Notes: generated by a model from the letters alone, not told the origin. A DNA stretch of 64,000 bases from Blastococcus sp. TF02-09 (GCF_003319105.1 NZ_QOHH01000008.1:166903-230902); one strand, 5' to 3'; shown: positions 41,551 to 53,320, counted from the stretch's first letter. Numbers and translations are program-made.

Positions 41551-43191
41551 ATGCTGCTGAGCGACCGCGACATCACGGCCGCGATCGCCGAGGGACGCCT
41601 CGGCATCGAGCCCTACGACCCCGGCCTGGTGCAGCCCTCGAGCATCGACGTCCGGCTCGACCGGTTCTTCCGCGTCTTCAACAACTCGCGGTACACCCAC
41701 ATCGATCCGGCCGAGCAGCAGGACGACCTCACCACGCCGGTGGAGCCCGACGGTGACGACCCGTTCGTGCTGCACCCCGGCGAGTTCGTGCTCGGCTCGA
41801 CGCTCGAGGTCGTCAGCCTCCCCGACGACCTGGCGGCCCGGCTGGAGGGGAAAGCCCTCGCTCTCGAGACGCAGGTGCCCACACCGGCCGGCTGGACGAC
41901 GATGGGCGAGCTCGCGGTCGGAGATCAAGTCTTCGACGAGCACGGCGCTCCGTGTCGGGTGCTGGCCGCGACCGAGGTGATGCTGGGACGGCCCTGCCGC
42001 GAGGTGGAGTTGAGTGACGGCTCGGTGTTCATCGCCGATGCGGCGCACCTGTGGGTCACGACCAGCAAGCAGGAACGACGGCCCGGCCGCCCGCGGACCT
42101 CGTCCGTCAAGACCACCGACGACATCGCCCGCACGCTCCGCTACGGCACCGAGAACAGCCATCAGATCGCGCTCGCCGGGGCCGCCCAGTACCCGACAGC
42201 CGACCTACCAGTAGATCCCTACGTGCTCGGCTACTGGTTGGGGGACGGCACCAGCACCAAGGGTGAGATCACCGTCGGTGCGGGAGACGTCGAGGTGCTG
42301 ACCTCTTTCGAGGCGGCCGGGTACACCGTCTGGCCGTCGTCCTCGCCGCTCGCCTACCGACTGGGCGGCGCAGCTCGCCATCCCGATCACGAGCACCGCC
42401 GCGGCGAGGGCGGGCGATTCGGCGGGAACGGCTCGTTGAGCAGCCATCTGCGTGCGCTCCGGGTCCTGGGGAACAAGCACGTCCCGCATCGCTATCTGAT
42501 CGGCGACATCGACCAACGGCTTGCTTTGCTCCAGGGGCTCATGGACTCCGACGGCTACGTGGATGAGGTCGGCCGCTGCGAGTTCGTGAACATGCGCGAG
42601 GACATCGCCTGGGCCGTGCACGAGCTCGCCGCGAGCCTTGGTCTGCGGCCCACCACCCGCAAGAGGCCGGCGATGCTGGGCGGTATCGACCACGGCCCGG
42701 CGTTCCAGGTCACGTTCACGCCTCGGCGGGTGCCGGTCTTCCGTCTCGCCCGCAAGCTCGCCCGCTTGGAGACCGACGAGCGCGGTCACGAGTTCCGGTC
42801 GATCCGCGCGGTGCGCGAGGTGCCGACCGTCCCGGTGCGCTGCATCCAGGTGTCCGCACCGAGCGGGATGTTCCTCATCGGGAGCTCCTATGTGCCGACC
42901 CATAACTCCTCGCTGGGCCGGCTGGGCCTGCTCACGCACTCGACCGCGGGTTTCGTCGACCCCGGCTTCTCCGGGCACATCACGCTGGAGCTCTCCAACG
43001 TGGCCAACCTGCCGATCACGCTCTGGCCGGGCATGAAGATCGGCCAGCTGTGCATGTTCCGGCTCACCAGCCCGGCCGAGCACCCGTACGGTTCGGCGGT
43101 CTACGGCTCCCGGTACCAGGACCAGCGCGGCCCCACGCCGTCCCGGTCCTTCCGCAACTTCACCCGCGCGGAGACCCGTCGCCCGGCCTGA
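41551..43191 (+). CDS. dcd: dCTP deaminase (probably dUMP-forming) carrying an intein
   Basis: Host protein is 195 residues after removal of codons 102-452: an N-part ([20 protein letters not shown] to [10 protein letters not shown]) and a C-part ([51 protein letters not shown]). The join restores the GK-SSLGRLG phosphate-binding loop, so the protein is inactive until the intein leaves. The family deaminates dCTP; actinobacterial members also hydrolyse dUTP to dUMP. Spliced length is near the 190 residues usual in this group. The 3' end overlaps the convergent MFS gene by 32 bases. Confidence 0.93.
   Translation: MLLSDRDITAAIAEGRLGIEPYDPGLVQPSSIDVRLDRFFRVFNNSRYTHIDPAEQQDDLTTPVEPDGDDPFVLHPGEFVLGSTLEVVSLPDDLAARLEGKALALETQVPTPAGWTTMGELAVGDQVFDEHGAPCRVLAATEVMLGRPCREVELSDGSVFIADAAHLWVTTSKQERRPGRPRTSSVKTTDDIARTLRYGTENSHQIALAGAAQYPTADLPVDPYVLGYWLGDGTSTKGEITVGAGDVEVLTSFEAAGYTVWPSSSPLAYRLGGAARHPDHEHRRGEGGRFGGNGSLSSHLRALRVLGNKHVPHRYLIGDIDQRLALLQGLMDSDGYVDEVGRCEFVNMREDIAWAVHELAASLGLRPTTRKRPAMLGGIDHGPAFQVTFTPRRVPVFRLARKLARLETDERGHEFRSIRAVREVPTVPVRCIQVSAPSGMFLIGSSYVPTHNSSLGRLGLLTHSTAGFVDPGFSGHITLELSNVANLPITLWPGMKIGQLCMFRLTSPAEHPYGSAVYGSRYQDQRGPTPSRSFRNFTRAETRRPA
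41854..42906 (+). mobile_element. Class 3-type intein with LAGLIDADG homing endonuclease in dcd
   Basis: A 351-residue in-frame insertion between K101 and S453 of the dcd product. It starts with Ala ([20 protein letters not shown]), not Cys/Ser/Thr, yet ends in the usual His-Asn (YVPTHN) before a Ser. Block B has ADAAHLW (His166, Trp168), block F has VRCIQV (Cys431) and block G has Thr450: the Trp-Cys-Thr set that defines class 3 inteins, in which the block F Cys makes the first attack. Two LAGLIDADG motifs ([23 protein letters not shown]) mark a homing endonuclease. Codons such as CTA, CCA, GTA and AAA-rich runs are rarer in the host, suggesting recent arrival. Confidence 0.9.
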
Positions 43192-44512
43192 CCTGCGCGG
43201 TCACCGGGGCCTCGGCGCCGGCGCTCTCCACCAGCTCGGCGTCCTCCGGTGGGCGGCCGGCCGTCGACCAGCCCGGGACGGACCGGTCCACCTCGTCGTC
43301 GACGAACCGCGGCCGGGTGACCAGCCGGCCGAGGAGCCACAGCCCCGCGACACCGGACAGCACCAGCACGAACATCCCGTCGTAGCCGCCGGTGGCACCG
43401 CGCAGCACGCCCACCAGCAGCGGCCCGGCTCCGGCGATCAGGTAGCCCCACCCCTGGGCGACCGTGGACAGCGCCGCCGTCGTCTCCGGGGTGCGGGCCC
43501 GCAGCCCGAACAGCGTGAGCACCATCGCAAAGGTGCCGAGCCCGAGGCCGAGCAGCACCATCCACAGCCACGGGGCCGCCAGGGGTGCCGCCCAGAGGCC
43601 GACCCAGCCCGCGACGTAGCAGGCCATGAAGAACGACAGCAGCGGCCACTGCGCCCGCGGCCGCACCGTCACCGCCGGCACGATCGCGTTGACCGGGATG
43701 GCCACGATCGAGTTGATCCCGAGCAGCAGCCCGGCGGTGGCCGCGCTGAGCCCGGTGTCGCGCAGGTACTGCGCCGACCAGCCGACGATCACGTAGGCCT
43801 GCATCGCCTGCAGGCCGAAGAACACCGTCAGCGCGACGGCCAGCCGGCTGTGCACCAGGTCCCGCATCCGGACGGAGACGTGCGAGGCCCGCGACACCCC
43901 CGGCGCGGCCCGGACGAACAGCCAGGCGAGGGCGGCGACCAGCGCCAGCAGCGACCACACGCCCAGCCCCCAGCGCCAGCCGTCCTCGGTGCCCACGGCG
44001 TCGGCGATGGGCTGCGTGCTCACCGACACAACGGCGGCCCCGGCGCTCAGGGCCGTGCCGTACGCGCCGACCATCAGGCCGGTGCGGTCGGGGAAGTAGC
44101 GCTTGACGAGGCCGGGCAGCAGCACGTTGCCCAGCGCCCCGCCGGACATGGCCAGCACGGTGCCGAGCAGAAACAGCCAGAAGGAGCCCGCCAGCGAGCG
44201 CAGCACGAGTCCGACGGCCATGGCGGCCAGCGCCCCGCCGAGCACGTGCGCGTCGCGGAACCGCGCCGACAGCGGCGGCCCGGCGAACCCGATCGCGGCG
44301 AAGCAGAGCACCGGGAGCGAGGTGATCAGCCCTGCCACCCCGCTGGAGACGCCCAGCGCCGTCTCGATCTCCTCCAGCACCGGGCCGACGCTGTTGACCG
44401 CGGTGCGGAGGTTGAGGCCGGTGAGCACGATTGCGGTGCCGATGAGGGCGAGCCCTCCGGGGGCGGGTGCGGTCACGGTGCTGGAGGGGGCGGCGCGGCT
44501 CACTCCGGACAT
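43160..44512 (-). CDS. MFS transporter, CynX/NimT-like
   Basis: A 450-residue transporter from ATG 44512 (GGAGG four bases before it; the longer 44536 start is not supported). About 12 hydrophobic segments and the CynX/NimT-type opening [20 protein letters not shown] with [20 protein letters not shown]. Relatives export 2-nitroimidazole-like compounds or transport cyanate. The last 60 residues are a polar cytoplasmic tail. No cyanase or nitroreductase lies next to it. Confidence 0.85.
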   Translation of the reverse strand: MSGVSRAAPSSTVTAPAPGGLALIGTAIVLTGLNLRTAVNSVGPVLEEIETALGVSSGVAGLITSLPVLCFAAIGFAGPPLSARFRDAHVLGGALAAMAVGLVLRSLAGSFWLFLLGTVLAMSGGALGNVLLPGLVKRYFPDRTGLMVGAYGTALSAGAAVVSVSTQPIADAVGTEDGWRWGLGVWSLLALVAALAWLFVRAAPGVSRASHVSVRMRDLVHSRLAVALTVFFGLQAMQAYVIVGWSAQYLRDTGLSAATAGLLLGINSIVAIPVNAIVPAVTVRPRAQWPLLSFFMACYVAGWVGLWAAPLAAPWLWMVLLGLGLGTFAMVLTLFGLRARTPETTAALSTVAQGWGYLIAGAGPLLVGVLRGATGGYDGMFVLVLSGVAGLWLLGRLVTRPRFVDDEVDRSVPGWSTAGRPPEDAELVESAGAEAPVTAQVRPGDGSPRG

Positions 44513-44547
44513 GGTCCTCCGTGCCGCGAGCCGCACCGAGCGGGGGC

Positions 44548-45525
44548 TCAGGGGGCCGGCTGGACGCGCCGCAGGTCGGGCACCACCCGCGGCATCCGGC
44601 GCCAGACGGCCTTCTGCAGCGCGAGGGTGGCCAGCGCGGCGGCGAGGATTCCGACGACGTTGATGCCCAGCTGCGTGGCGGCCCGGGAGAACTCAGCCCC
44701 GCCGCCGAGGGCGATCGCGACCGCCATGTCGGCCGCCGCCGGCACGGTGGTCACCGAGATGAAGACGCCGACCAGCGCGCCGCTCCGGGCCGCGGTCAGC
44801 GACAGCACCCCGGCGATCCCGGCCAGCACGGCGACGACGACCGACCAGCGGTCGGGCTGGGTGATGAAGCCGGTCTCCGCACGCTCGGCGGTGAGCACCT
44901 CCCGGCCGAACCAGCCCAGGGTCCGTCCGGCGAGCACCGCCAGCGCGGTGACGCCGATGGCGAGGGCAAACCCGGCGGTCAGGGACACCGCCGCCCGGCG
45001 GGCGATCGAGGGCCGCCCGTGGACGACGGCGACCGCGAGCGCCGCGAGCGGGGCGAACTCCGGCCCGAGCACCATCGCGCCGATGACCAGGATCGCGGAG
45101 TCGTTGATGATCGCCGTCGCGGCCAGCAGCGTGGCGATCGTCAGGAAGGCCAGGTAGGAGGCCGAGAGCGAGGACTCCGCGTCGGTGGTGCGCACCACCT
45201 GCTCCCAGACGACGGCGTCGGCGCCGTCCCCCGGGGCGCGCTCCTCGGCCCGGCGGGCGGCGGTGGACACCGCGGCGTCGACCGACACCATGACGATGCC
45301 GCCGTCCTCGTCGACGCCGAGCTGCTGGAGCGCGTGGATCAGCCCGTCGGCCGACTCCCGGGCCACCTCCGCGATCACCAGGTCCCCCGCCGGCGCCACC
45401 GACGCACCGGGGAGCACCGACAGGTGGGCGGTGCCGGGGTCGCCGGTGAACAGGTCCTCGACCTGCGCCGTCCGGTCGGCGGGAACGGTCACGCGCAGCT
45501 GCAGGAGCACGCGGACACGATGCAC
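44548..45525 (-). CDS. DUF389 membrane protein
   Basis: About 325 residues: a soluble N-terminal alpha-beta domain (QLRVTVPADRTAQVEDLFTG to GIVMVSVDAAVS) and a membrane part with six hydrophobic helices, including ASYLAFLTIATLLAATAIIN, DSAILVIGAMVLGPEFAPLA and GVFISVTTVPAAADMAVAIA, the DUF389 signature. Function unknown. The start is ambiguous between GTG 45525 and 45510. It ends 35 bases before the MFS gene on the same strand, so they may be cotranscribed. Confidence 0.82.
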   Translation of the reverse strand: MHRVRVLLQLRVTVPADRTAQVEDLFTGDPGTAHLSVLPGASVAPAGDLVIAEVARESADGLIHALQQLGVDEDGGIVMVSVDAAVSTAARRAEERAPGDGADAVVWEQVVRTTDAESSLSASYLAFLTIATLLAATAIINDSAILVIGAMVLGPEFAPLAALAVAVVHGRPSIARRAAVSLTAGFALAIGVTALAVLAGRTLGWFGREVLTAERAETGFITQPDRWSVVVAVLAGIAGVLSLTAARSGALVGVFISVTTVPAAADMAVAIALGGGAEFSRAATQLGINVVGILAAALATLALQKAVWRRMPRVVPDLRRVQPAP

Positions 45526-45532
45526 GAACGAC

Positions 45533-45570
45533 GACGGCGCGTGCTCCCCGGGCGGGGAACACGCGCCGTC
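45533..45570 (-). terminator. Terminator of the Fe-S oxidoreductase gene
   Basis: Seventeen-base arms (45533-45549, 45554-45570) with one mismatch and a GGGC loop, 13 bases past the stop. Confidence 0.75.
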
Positions 45571-45583
45571 ACTGCTCGGTGCG

Positions 45584-47881
45584 TTACTTCGGGTCGTGCT
45601 CCGTCGCGGCGGAGTCCAGCCCGACGACGTCGTCACTCGTGGTGCCGACGTCGGGACCGGAGGCCGCGCCCTGCACGCCCGCCGCCACCGGCTGCATCGA
45701 GCGCAGCAGGATCTGGCTGACGTCGAGGACCTCGACGTGCTCGCCGGCCTCGCCGTTCTGCTTCTTCGACGTGAGGGCGTCCGACAGCATCGTGATGCAG
45801 AACGGGCACGCGGTGGAGATGACGTCGGGATCGAGCTCGAGCGCCTCCTCGGTGCGCTCGATGTTGATCCGCTTGCCGATCTTCTCCTCCATCCACATGC
45901 GGGCACCGCCGGCGCCGCAGCAGAAGCCGCGGTCCTTGCAGCGGTGCATCTCCTGCGTGGTGAGGCCCTGGACGGAGTCGAGGATCTCGCGCGGAGGCGT
46001 GTAGACCTTGTTGTGCCGGCCCAGGAAGCACGGGTCGTGGTAGGTCACCTTGCGGTCGATCGGGGTGACCGGGGTGAGCCGGCCCTCCTCGACCAGCTGG
46101 CCGAGCAGCTGCGTGTGGTGGATGACCTCGTACTCGCCACCGACCTGCGGGTACTCCTTGCCCAGCGAGTTGAAGCAGTGCGGGCAGGTGGCCACGATCT
46201 TGCGGGTGCCGGGGACGCGGCCCTCGAAGACGCCGTTGAGGGTCTCGACGTTCTCCATGGCCAGCTGCTGGAACACGAACTCGTTGCCGAGGCGGCGGGC
46301 CGGGTCGCCGGAGCAGGTCTCCCCGTTGCCGAGGACGGCGAACTCGACGCCCGCGGTGTGCAGCAGCTCCGCGACGGCCTTGGTGACCTTCTTGGCGCGG
46401 TCGTCGACGGCGCCGGCGCAGCCGACCCAGAACAGGTACTCGACCTCGTGCGGCAGCGGGCCGTCGGCGACGCGGACCTCGAAGTCGAGCTCCTTGATCC
46501 AGTCCTCGCGGACGTTGCCGCCCATGCCCCACGGGTTCCCGCGCTTCTCGAGGTTGTTCAGCATGACGCCGGCCTCGGACGGGAAGTTCGACTCGATGAG
46601 CACCTGGTAGCGGCGCATGTCGTCGATGTGGTCGATGTGCTCGATGTCCACCGGGCACTGCTCGACGCAGGCGCCGCAGTTGGTGCAGCTCCACAGGACG
46701 TCGGGGTCGATGACCCCGCCCTCCTCGAGGGTGCCGACCAGCGGGCGGTGCGCCTGGGCGTCGTTGGTGCCCTCGATGCGGGCGTAGCCGCTGGCCCAGA
46801 CCTGCTCGTCGCTGGGCTCGAGGACGTCGTAGTCCGGAGCCGTCTCCGACGCGGTCTTCTCACCGAGGAGGTAGGGGGCCTTCGCGTAGAGGTGGTCGCG
46901 GAGGTCCATGATCACCATCTTCGGGCTGAGCGGCTTGCCTGTGTTCCACGCCGGGCACTGGCTCTGGCACCGACCGCACTCCGTGCAGGTGGTGAAGTCG
47001 AGCATGCCCTTCCACGTGAAGTCCTCGATCTTCCCGCGGCCGAAGATGTCGTCCTCGCCCGGGTCCTCGAAGTCGATCGGCTTGCCGCCCGAGGTCATGG
47101 GCTGCAGCGGGCCGAGCGCGGGGGCGCCGTCGGCGTTGCGCTTCGCGTAGATGTTGAGGAACGCGCTGAAGCGGTGCCAGGCGACACCCATGTTCAGGAT
47201 CCGGCTGATGACGACCAGCCAGGTGAGGCTCACGACGATCTTGACGAACGCGACGACGCTGAGCAGGTCGGGGCTGTCCGGGAGGATCTGGCCGAGCGCG
47301 CCGGAGATCGGGTGCGACCAGCCGGGGGCGTCGGTCAGGTCGGAGGAGACCTTGAGCGCGCGGATCAGCAGGATGCAGAGACCGACGGTGAAGACGACGA
47401 ACTCGACGAAGTAGCCGCGGCCCTCGTTGCTGCCGGCGAAGCGGCTCTTGCGGCCCTGCCGGCGCGGGTGGTCCTTCTGGCGCCGGTAGATCAGGTAGAT
47501 GATCCCGAGGATCGTGCCGGTGCCGATGATGTCGGCGAACAGGTTCCACAGGAACCACTCGCCGATGATCGGCAGGTGGAACTCGGGGTTCCACACCTCG
47601 CCGAAGGCCTCGACCAGCGTGAGGAACAGGCCGTAGAAGCCCAGGAACACGAACCAGTGGGCGATCCCGATCGAGGACCACTTGAGCATCCGGGTGTGCC
47701 CCAGCGACTCGATGGCCGTGGTCTTCAGACGGGTGGCGACCGGCCCCCAGCGGGTGCCGTCGGGCTGGCCGGTGCGGATGATCCGCACCATGGCCCGGAC
47801 GGCCCGGTAGGCCATCACGGACGCGACGATCAGGAACAGGACGCTGATCGTCCCGAGGACGATCTGCAGCGGGCCCGTCAT
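45584..47881 (-). CDS. Membrane-bound Fe-S oxidoreductase (CCG/HdrD-like)
   Basis: A 765-residue protein from ATG 47881 (GGAGG six bases upstream). The first 240 residues hold five or six transmembrane helices (NarI/HdrE-like). Then two 4Fe-4S motifs, CTECGRCQSQC (299-309) and CTNCGACVEQC (399-409), and two CCG domains with ATCPHCFNSLG, DPCFLGRHN and GFCCGAGGARMW. This layout couples quinol or menaquinol to a cytoplasmic acceptor in many actinobacteria and is often essential, but the partner is unknown. Confidence 0.9.
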   Translation of the reverse strand: MTGPLQIVLGTISVLFLIVASVMAYRAVRAMVRIIRTGQPDGTRWGPVATRLKTTAIESLGHTRMLKWSSIGIAHWFVFLGFYGLFLTLVEAFGEVWNPEFHLPIIGEWFLWNLFADIIGTGTILGIIYLIYRRQKDHPRRQGRKSRFAGSNEGRGYFVEFVVFTVGLCILLIRALKVSSDLTDAPGWSHPISGALGQILPDSPDLLSVVAFVKIVVSLTWLVVISRILNMGVAWHRFSAFLNIYAKRNADGAPALGPLQPMTSGGKPIDFEDPGEDDIFGRGKIEDFTWKGMLDFTTCTECGRCQSQCPAWNTGKPLSPKMVIMDLRDHLYAKAPYLLGEKTASETAPDYDVLEPSDEQVWASGYARIEGTNDAQAHRPLVGTLEEGGVIDPDVLWSCTNCGACVEQCPVDIEHIDHIDDMRRYQVLIESNFPSEAGVMLNNLEKRGNPWGMGGNVREDWIKELDFEVRVADGPLPHEVEYLFWVGCAGAVDDRAKKVTKAVAELLHTAGVEFAVLGNGETCSGDPARRLGNEFVFQQLAMENVETLNGVFEGRVPGTRKIVATCPHCFNSLGKEYPQVGGEYEVIHHTQLLGQLVEEGRLTPVTPIDRKVTYHDPCFLGRHNKVYTPPREILDSVQGLTTQEMHRCKDRGFCCGAGGARMWMEEKIGKRINIERTEEALELDPDVISTACPFCITMLSDALTSKKQNGEAGEHVEVLDVSQILLRSMQPVAAGVQGAASGPDVGTTSDDVVGLDSAATEHDPK

Positions 47882-48005
47882 CTTTTCCTCCCCCGCACGC
47901 CTGGCGGCGTCGGTTGACTCCCGTGCGCCGATGCGCGACGGCGAAGCTGTGGTCGGTGCATGCGCCGTCGTCAGCGCCGGTCGGGGGACCGGCGCGCGGA
48001 ACGCA

Positions 48006-48026
48006 TGCGGGCACGGCGTGCCCGCA
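48006..48026 (-). terminator. Compact hairpin, possible DUF559 terminator
   Basis: TGCGGGCACG, one base, and its exact complement. Its right half recurs 20 bases later (CGTGCCCGCA), so an operator for the Fe-S gene is an alternative. Confidence 0.4.
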
Positions 48027-48133
48027 CGGGTCGCACGATAGCTGGCGTGCCCGCAGGCTACTCGCGCGTAGCCCGGGCCGGTGATCACGATCCGGCCGTC
48101 ACCCCTCCGGCCCCCGCGCCGAGCCTCGACCGG

Positions 48134-48176
48134 CGACCTCGGCCGCGCGGTGTGGCAGTCGACCGCGCGGTCGACG
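48134..48176 (+). repeat. Left copy of a 43-base inverted repeat around the DUF559 gene
   Basis: Matches the reverse complement of 49321-49363 at 40 of 43 bases. It contains TGTGGCAGTCGA and the perfect palindrome GTCGACCGCGCGGTCGAC. Lies just past the stop of the DUF559 gene. Confidence 0.75.
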
Positions 48177-48208
48177 GCGCACCTCGCTGCGATACGGCGA
48201 GGTCGAGG

Positions 48209-49210
48209 TCAGCCGGCGCGGACGATACCCCGCGCCCGGGCCGTCGTGGTGAAGCGACGGCGGGCGGGGCCGGGGACGGCGAGCATCGAGCGCAGCCGGT
48301 CCTCCACCGGATCCCACCCGGTGTCCAGATCCGCGTCGACGATGCGCAGCACGCGGATGCCTTCCGCGCGCATCGTGTCCTCGCGGCGCTTCTCCTCCCA
48401 GAGCACCTGCTCCGGAGAGCGGCCACGCCACGGATCGGTGTACTTGATCCGCCCGTCGAACTCCACGACGACCGCGGCCTCCTCGAACCACGCGTCGGCC
48501 ACACCGAGCAGCCGGCCGGCGAGGTGGATCTCGACCTGCAGCTCGGGGAGGGGGAAGCCGGCGCCCAGCATGCGCAGCCGGCCGCGGGTCTCCAGCGGTG
48601 ATTCGGCCCGCCCGTCGGCGAGGCCCGCGGCCCGCGCGCTCCGGGGCGCCCCGGGCCAGGTCCGGGCGGCGGCGACCGCGGCGTCGAGCGCCTGGCGGGA
48701 CACCGCACCGCGGAGCAGCGCGGCGTCCATGGCGACGACGGCGTCCTCGAGCGGCCACTGTCGCGCGCAGTCGACGAGCGTGCGCGCCGGCGTCGTGATC
48801 CGCAGCGGACCACGCACCTCCACCTCACCGGCCGAGAGAGGCGCCCGGTTGACGGTGAACCCCTTGCCGCGCCGCCACAGCTCCGGGTCGGTCAGTCGGA
48901 CGGTGTCCGGCAGCAGCAGGCGTCGCGCGGGCAGGCCCAGGAGGCGGAAGGCGGACGAATGGCTCACGGCGAGGTCGGGCCTGCCGAGTTCGAGGACCAC
49001 GGCGGTGCAGTCGACCGTGTGCGACCGGCCTGCGGCGCGTGCCGCCGCGAGCTCGTCGGTCAGGGCGTAGATCCCGCGTCGCATGCGCGTCCACGTGCCG
49101 GACGAGCACAGGTGGCGGATCTCGCCGTGCTCGTAGCCGGCACGGCGCGCGTCGGGCGCGGTGAACAGGCCGAACTGGCGCTCGGCCCGGGCGCGGAGGA
49201 GGGGGTGCAC
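48209..49210 (-). CDS. DUF559 / AbiEi-antitoxin-like protein
   Basis: A 333-residue protein from GTG 49210. The N-terminal HTH-like region ([40 protein letters not shown]) resembles AbiEi-type antitoxin domains; the C-terminal part ([40 protein letters not shown]) is the DUF559 restriction-endonuclease-like fold with an FDG acidic motif. Such genes are numerous in actinobacteria. No AbiEii toxin gene follows. It is enclosed by inverted repeats. Confidence 0.8.
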   Translation of the reverse strand: MHPLLRARAERQFGLFTAPDARRAGYEHGEIRHLCSSGTWTRMRRGIYALTDELAAARAAGRSHTVDCTAVVLELGRPDLAVSHSSAFRLLGLPARRLLLPDTVRLTDPELWRRGKGFTVNRAPLSAGEVEVRGPLRITTPARTLVDCARQWPLEDAVVAMDAALLRGAVSRQALDAAVAAARTWPGAPRSARAAGLADGRAESPLETRGRLRMLGAGFPLPELQVEIHLAGRLLGVADAWFEEAAVVVEFDGRIKYTDPWRGRSPEQVLWEEKRREDTMRAEGIRVLRIVDADLDTGWDPVEDRLRSMLAVPGPARRRFTTTARARGIVRAG

Positions 49211-49320
49211 GGCCGAAGTGTGGCGCCGTGGGCGGAGATGTCGGGGCCTCCCTGTGGACAGCCGCAGGTGCTCGACCGCGCGGGAGCGACTCGGGCGCGG
49301 CATGTGGCAGCCGACCTCGA

Positions 49321-49363
49321 CGTCGACCGCGCGCTCGACTGCCACACCGCGTGGTCGAGGTCG
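49321..49363 (-). repeat. Right copy of the 43-base inverted repeat
   Basis: Reverse-complement partner of 48134-48176 (40/43). A nearby 49303-49314 segment (TGTGGCAGCCGA) can also pair with it, giving a large local hairpin. Both copies face the DUF559 gene. Confidence 0.75.
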
Positions 49364-49439
49364 TACCGCGAGCCGAAGAAACATGACCGGACCTCCCGGG
49401 AACACGGGGTCGGGGGCTGCCGTTATCGTGGGCAGGAAA

Positions 49440-49460
49440 GTTGAGCGGACCACGCGCAAG
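49440..49460. promoter_or_regulatory. HAIR-like HspR operator before dnaK
   Basis: GTTGAGC, 7 bases, GCGCAAG: the 7-7-7 layout of the HspR box (CTTGAGT-N7-ACTCAAG) with ten of 14 arm positions kept. It lies 66 bases before the dnaK ATG. Confidence 0.65.
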
Positions 49461-49526
49461 GCGGCCCGGGCTCGACTCCCCACACGGACCAGCACCACCC
49501 CAGCACACGGAAGAGAGGCCATCCCC

Positions 49527-51416
49527 ATGGCACGAGCTGTCGGTATCGACCTCGGCACGACGAACTCCGTCGTCACCGTCCTCGAGGGCGGCGAGCCCAC
49601 GGTCATCGCCAACTCCGAGGGTTCGCGCACCACCCCGTCGGTGGTCGCCTTCGCCAAGAACGGCGAGGTCCTCGTCGGCCAGTCCGCGAAGAACCAGGCC
49701 GTCACCAACGTCGACCGCACCATCCGCTCGGTCAAGCGCCACATGGGCACCGCGTGGACGACCGACGAGATCGACGGCAAGAAGTACACCGCGCAGGAGA
49801 TCAGCGCGCGCATCCTGCAGAAGCTCAAGCGGGACGCCGAGACCTACCTGGGCGAGCCGGTCACCGACGCCGTCATCACCGTGCCGGCCTACTTCGAGGA
49901 CGCGCAGCGCCAGGCCACCAAGGAGGCCGGTGAGATCGCGGGCCTCAACGTCCTGCGCATCGTCAACGAGCCGACCGCGGCCGCGCTGGCCTACGGCCTG
50001 GACAAGGGCGAGACCGAGCAGACGATCCTCGTGTTCGACCTCGGTGGCGGCACCTTCGACGTCTCCCTGCTCGAGATCGGGGACGGCGTCATCGAGGTGA
50101 AGGCCACCGCCGGTGACAACCACCTCGGTGGTGACGACTGGGACCAGAAGGTCATGGACCACCTGGTCAAGACCTTCAACGCGAGCAACGGCATCGACCT
50201 GTCCAAGGACAAGCTGGCCATGCAGCGCCTCCGCGAGGCGGCCGAGAAGGCCAAGATCGAGCTGTCGGGCGCGCAGTCGACCAACATCAACCTGCCCTAC
50301 ATCACCGCCGGCGCCGAGGGCCCGCTGCACCTCGACGTCACCATCACCCGCGCCGAGTTCCAGCGGATGACCCAGGACCTGCTGGACCGGGCCCGGGCGC
50401 CGTTCAACCAGGTGGTCCGCGACGCCGGCATCTCCGTCGGCCAGATCGACCACGTCGTCCTCGTGGGTGGCTCGACCCGCATGCCGGCCGTCACCGACCT
50501 GGTGCGCGAGCTGACCGGTGGCAAGGAGCCCAACAAGGGCGTCAACCCGGACGAGGTCGTGGCCATCGGCGCCGCCCTGCAGGCCGGTGTCCTCCGCGGC
50601 GAGGTCAAGGACGTCCTGCTGCTCGACGTCACCCCGCTGTCCCTGGGCATCGAGACCAAGGGCGGGATCATGACCAAGCTCATCGAGCGCAACACCACGA
50701 TCCCGACCAAGCGCTCGGAGATCTTCACGACGGCCGACGACAACCAGCCGTCCGTGCAGATCCAGGTCTTCCAGGGCGAGCGCGAGATGGCGATGTACAA
50801 CAAGAAGCTCGGCATGTTCGAGCTGACCGGGCTGCCCCCGGCGCCCCGCGGCGTCCCGCAGATCGAGGTCGCCTTCGACATCGACGCCAACGGCATCGTG
50901 CACGTCACCGCGAAGGACCTCGGAACGGGCAAGGAGCAGTCGATGACCATCACCGGCGGCTCGGCGCTCCCCAAGGACGACATCGAGCGGATGATGAAGG
51001 ACGCCGAGGCGCACGCCGAGGAGGACAAGAAGCGCCGCGAGGAGGCCGAGACCCGCAACCTGGCCGAGTCGCTGCAGTACCAGACCGAGAAGTTCCTGGC
51101 CGAGAACGGCGACAAGATCCCGGCCGAGAAGAAGGACGAGCTCGGCGAGGCGCTGACCGAGCTGCGCAGCGCGCTGGGCGGCTCGGACATCGAGGCGATC
51201 AAGACCGCGCAGGAGAAGGTCGCCCGGGTCTCCCAGGAGGTCGGCGGCGCGCTCTACGCCCAGGCGGGCGAGGCGGCCGGCGCCGAGGGTGCCCCCGGCG
51301 CCGAGGGTGCCGCGCCCGGCGGTGCCACGGCCGGCGGAGCCTCGGCCGGCGGTTCCACGGCTGACGACGACGTCGTCGACGCCGAGATCGTCGACGAGGG
51401 TGACGACCGCCGATGA
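49527..51416 (+). CDS. dnaK: Hsp70 chaperone DnaK
   Basis: A 629-residue Hsp70. It opens [20 protein letters not shown]; the phosphate loops [16 protein letters not shown] and [13 protein letters not shown] are intact, as is the linker region [19 protein letters not shown] and the substrate domain. The C-terminal tail is Gly/Ala-rich and ends in a highly acidic [16 protein letters not shown]-driven folding with GrpE and DnaJ, encoded next. The ATG follows a weak AGAGAGG. Its TGA overlaps grpE by four bases. Confidence 0.97.
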   Translation: MARAVGIDLGTTNSVVTVLEGGEPTVIANSEGSRTTPSVVAFAKNGEVLVGQSAKNQAVTNVDRTIRSVKRHMGTAWTTDEIDGKKYTAQEISARILQKLKRDAETYLGEPVTDAVITVPAYFEDAQRQATKEAGEIAGLNVLRIVNEPTAAALAYGLDKGETEQTILVFDLGGGTFDVSLLEIGDGVIEVKATAGDNHLGGDDWDQKVMDHLVKTFNASNGIDLSKDKLAMQRLREAAEKAKIELSGAQSTNINLPYITAGAEGPLHLDVTITRAEFQRMTQDLLDRARAPFNQVVRDAGISVGQIDHVVLVGGSTRMPAVTDLVRELTGGKEPNKGVNPDEVVAIGAALQAGVLRGEVKDVLLLDVTPLSLGIETKGGIMTKLIERNTTIPTKRSEIFTTADDNQPSVQIQVFQGEREMAMYNKKLGMFELTGLPPAPRGVPQIEVAFDIDANGIVHVTAKDLGTGKEQSMTITGGSALPKDDIERMMKDAEAHAEEDKKRREEAETRNLAESLQYQTEKFLAENGDKIPAEKKDELGEALTELRSALGGSDIEAIKTAQEKVARVSQEVGGALYAQAGEAAGAEGAPGAEGAAPGGATAGGASAGGSTADDDVVDAEIVDEGDDRR

Positions 51417-52093
51417 CGAGCGGGGAGGAGCAGCCGCGCGTCGTCATCCGCGACAAGCGGCGCATCGACCCGAACAGTGGTGAGGTGCGGGCACCGGCCG
51501 GCGAGCAGCCGGCCGGTGCCCCGCCCGGCCCGACCCTCGCAGGGGAGCAGATGAGCGAGCACGAGATGCCCGTGGACGACCAGCCGCAGCAGGTGCCGTC
51601 GGCCGGTGGGGACGACCTGTCCTCCCAGCTGGCGGAGCGGACCGAGGACCTCCAGCGAGTCACCGCGGAGTACGCCAACTACCGGCGCCGGGTCGACCGC
51701 GACCGGACGCTGGTGGTCGACCAGGCCGCCGAGCGGTTCGCCGCGAACCTGTTCCCGATCGTCGACGACATCGAGCGGGCGCGGGACCACGGCGACCTGA
51801 CCGGGGCGTTCAAGGTCGTGGCCGACCGCGTGCTGGGGCTGCTGGACGGCCTCGGCGTGGAGGCGTTCGGCGCGGCCGGTGACGCCTTCGACCCGTCGCT
51901 GCACGAGGCGGTCATGCACGACACGTCCGCCGACGTGGTCGTGCCCACCGCGACGACGGTGCTGCGGCAGGGCTTCCGCCGCGGTGACCGGGTGCTGCGG
52001 ACGGCGATGGTGGCGGTGACGGAGCCGGAGCACCCGGCGCCCGCCGTCGACGGCGCCGTGCCGGCCGACCCGGGCGCCGCGGCATCTGACTGA
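51413..52093 (+). CDS. grpE: Nucleotide exchange factor GrpE
   Basis: A 226-residue GrpE: acidic, disordered N-terminus (about 1-65), long dimerisation helix ([40 protein letters not shown]), and the beta domain with [37 protein letters not shown]. Resets DnaK by ADP release. It starts inside the dnaK stop (ATGA). Confidence 0.95.
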   Translation: MTSGEEQPRVVIRDKRRIDPNSGEVRAPAGEQPAGAPPGPTLAGEQMSEHEMPVDDQPQQVPSAGGDDLSSQLAERTEDLQRVTAEYANYRRRVDRDRTLVVDQAAERFAANLFPIVDDIERARDHGDLTGAFKVVADRVLGLLDGLGVEAFGAAGDAFDPSLHEAVMHDTSADVVVPTATTVLRQGFRRGDRVLRTAMVAVTEPEHPAPAVDGAVPADPGAAASD

Positions 52094-52115
52094 TCCACAG
52101 GGAGGGGGACACCCG

Positions 52116-53320
<1,205 letters not shown>

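Larger units (their letters stand above)
47882..48208. other. Gap between Fe-S gene and DUF559 gene
   Basis: About 330 bases without a gene. It holds the promoter of the Fe-S gene near 47900-47980, a perfect 10-1-10 hairpin (48006-48026) that may terminate the DUF559 gene, and the left copy of a 43-base inverted repeat (48134-48176). Confidence 0.6.
49211..49526. other. Control region between DUF559 gene and dnaK
   Basis: About 315 bases without a gene: the right copy of the 43-base inverted repeat (49321-49363), another TGTGGCAG half (49303) that pairs with it, and the dnaK promoter with a HAIR-like element at 49440-49460. Confidence 0.6.
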
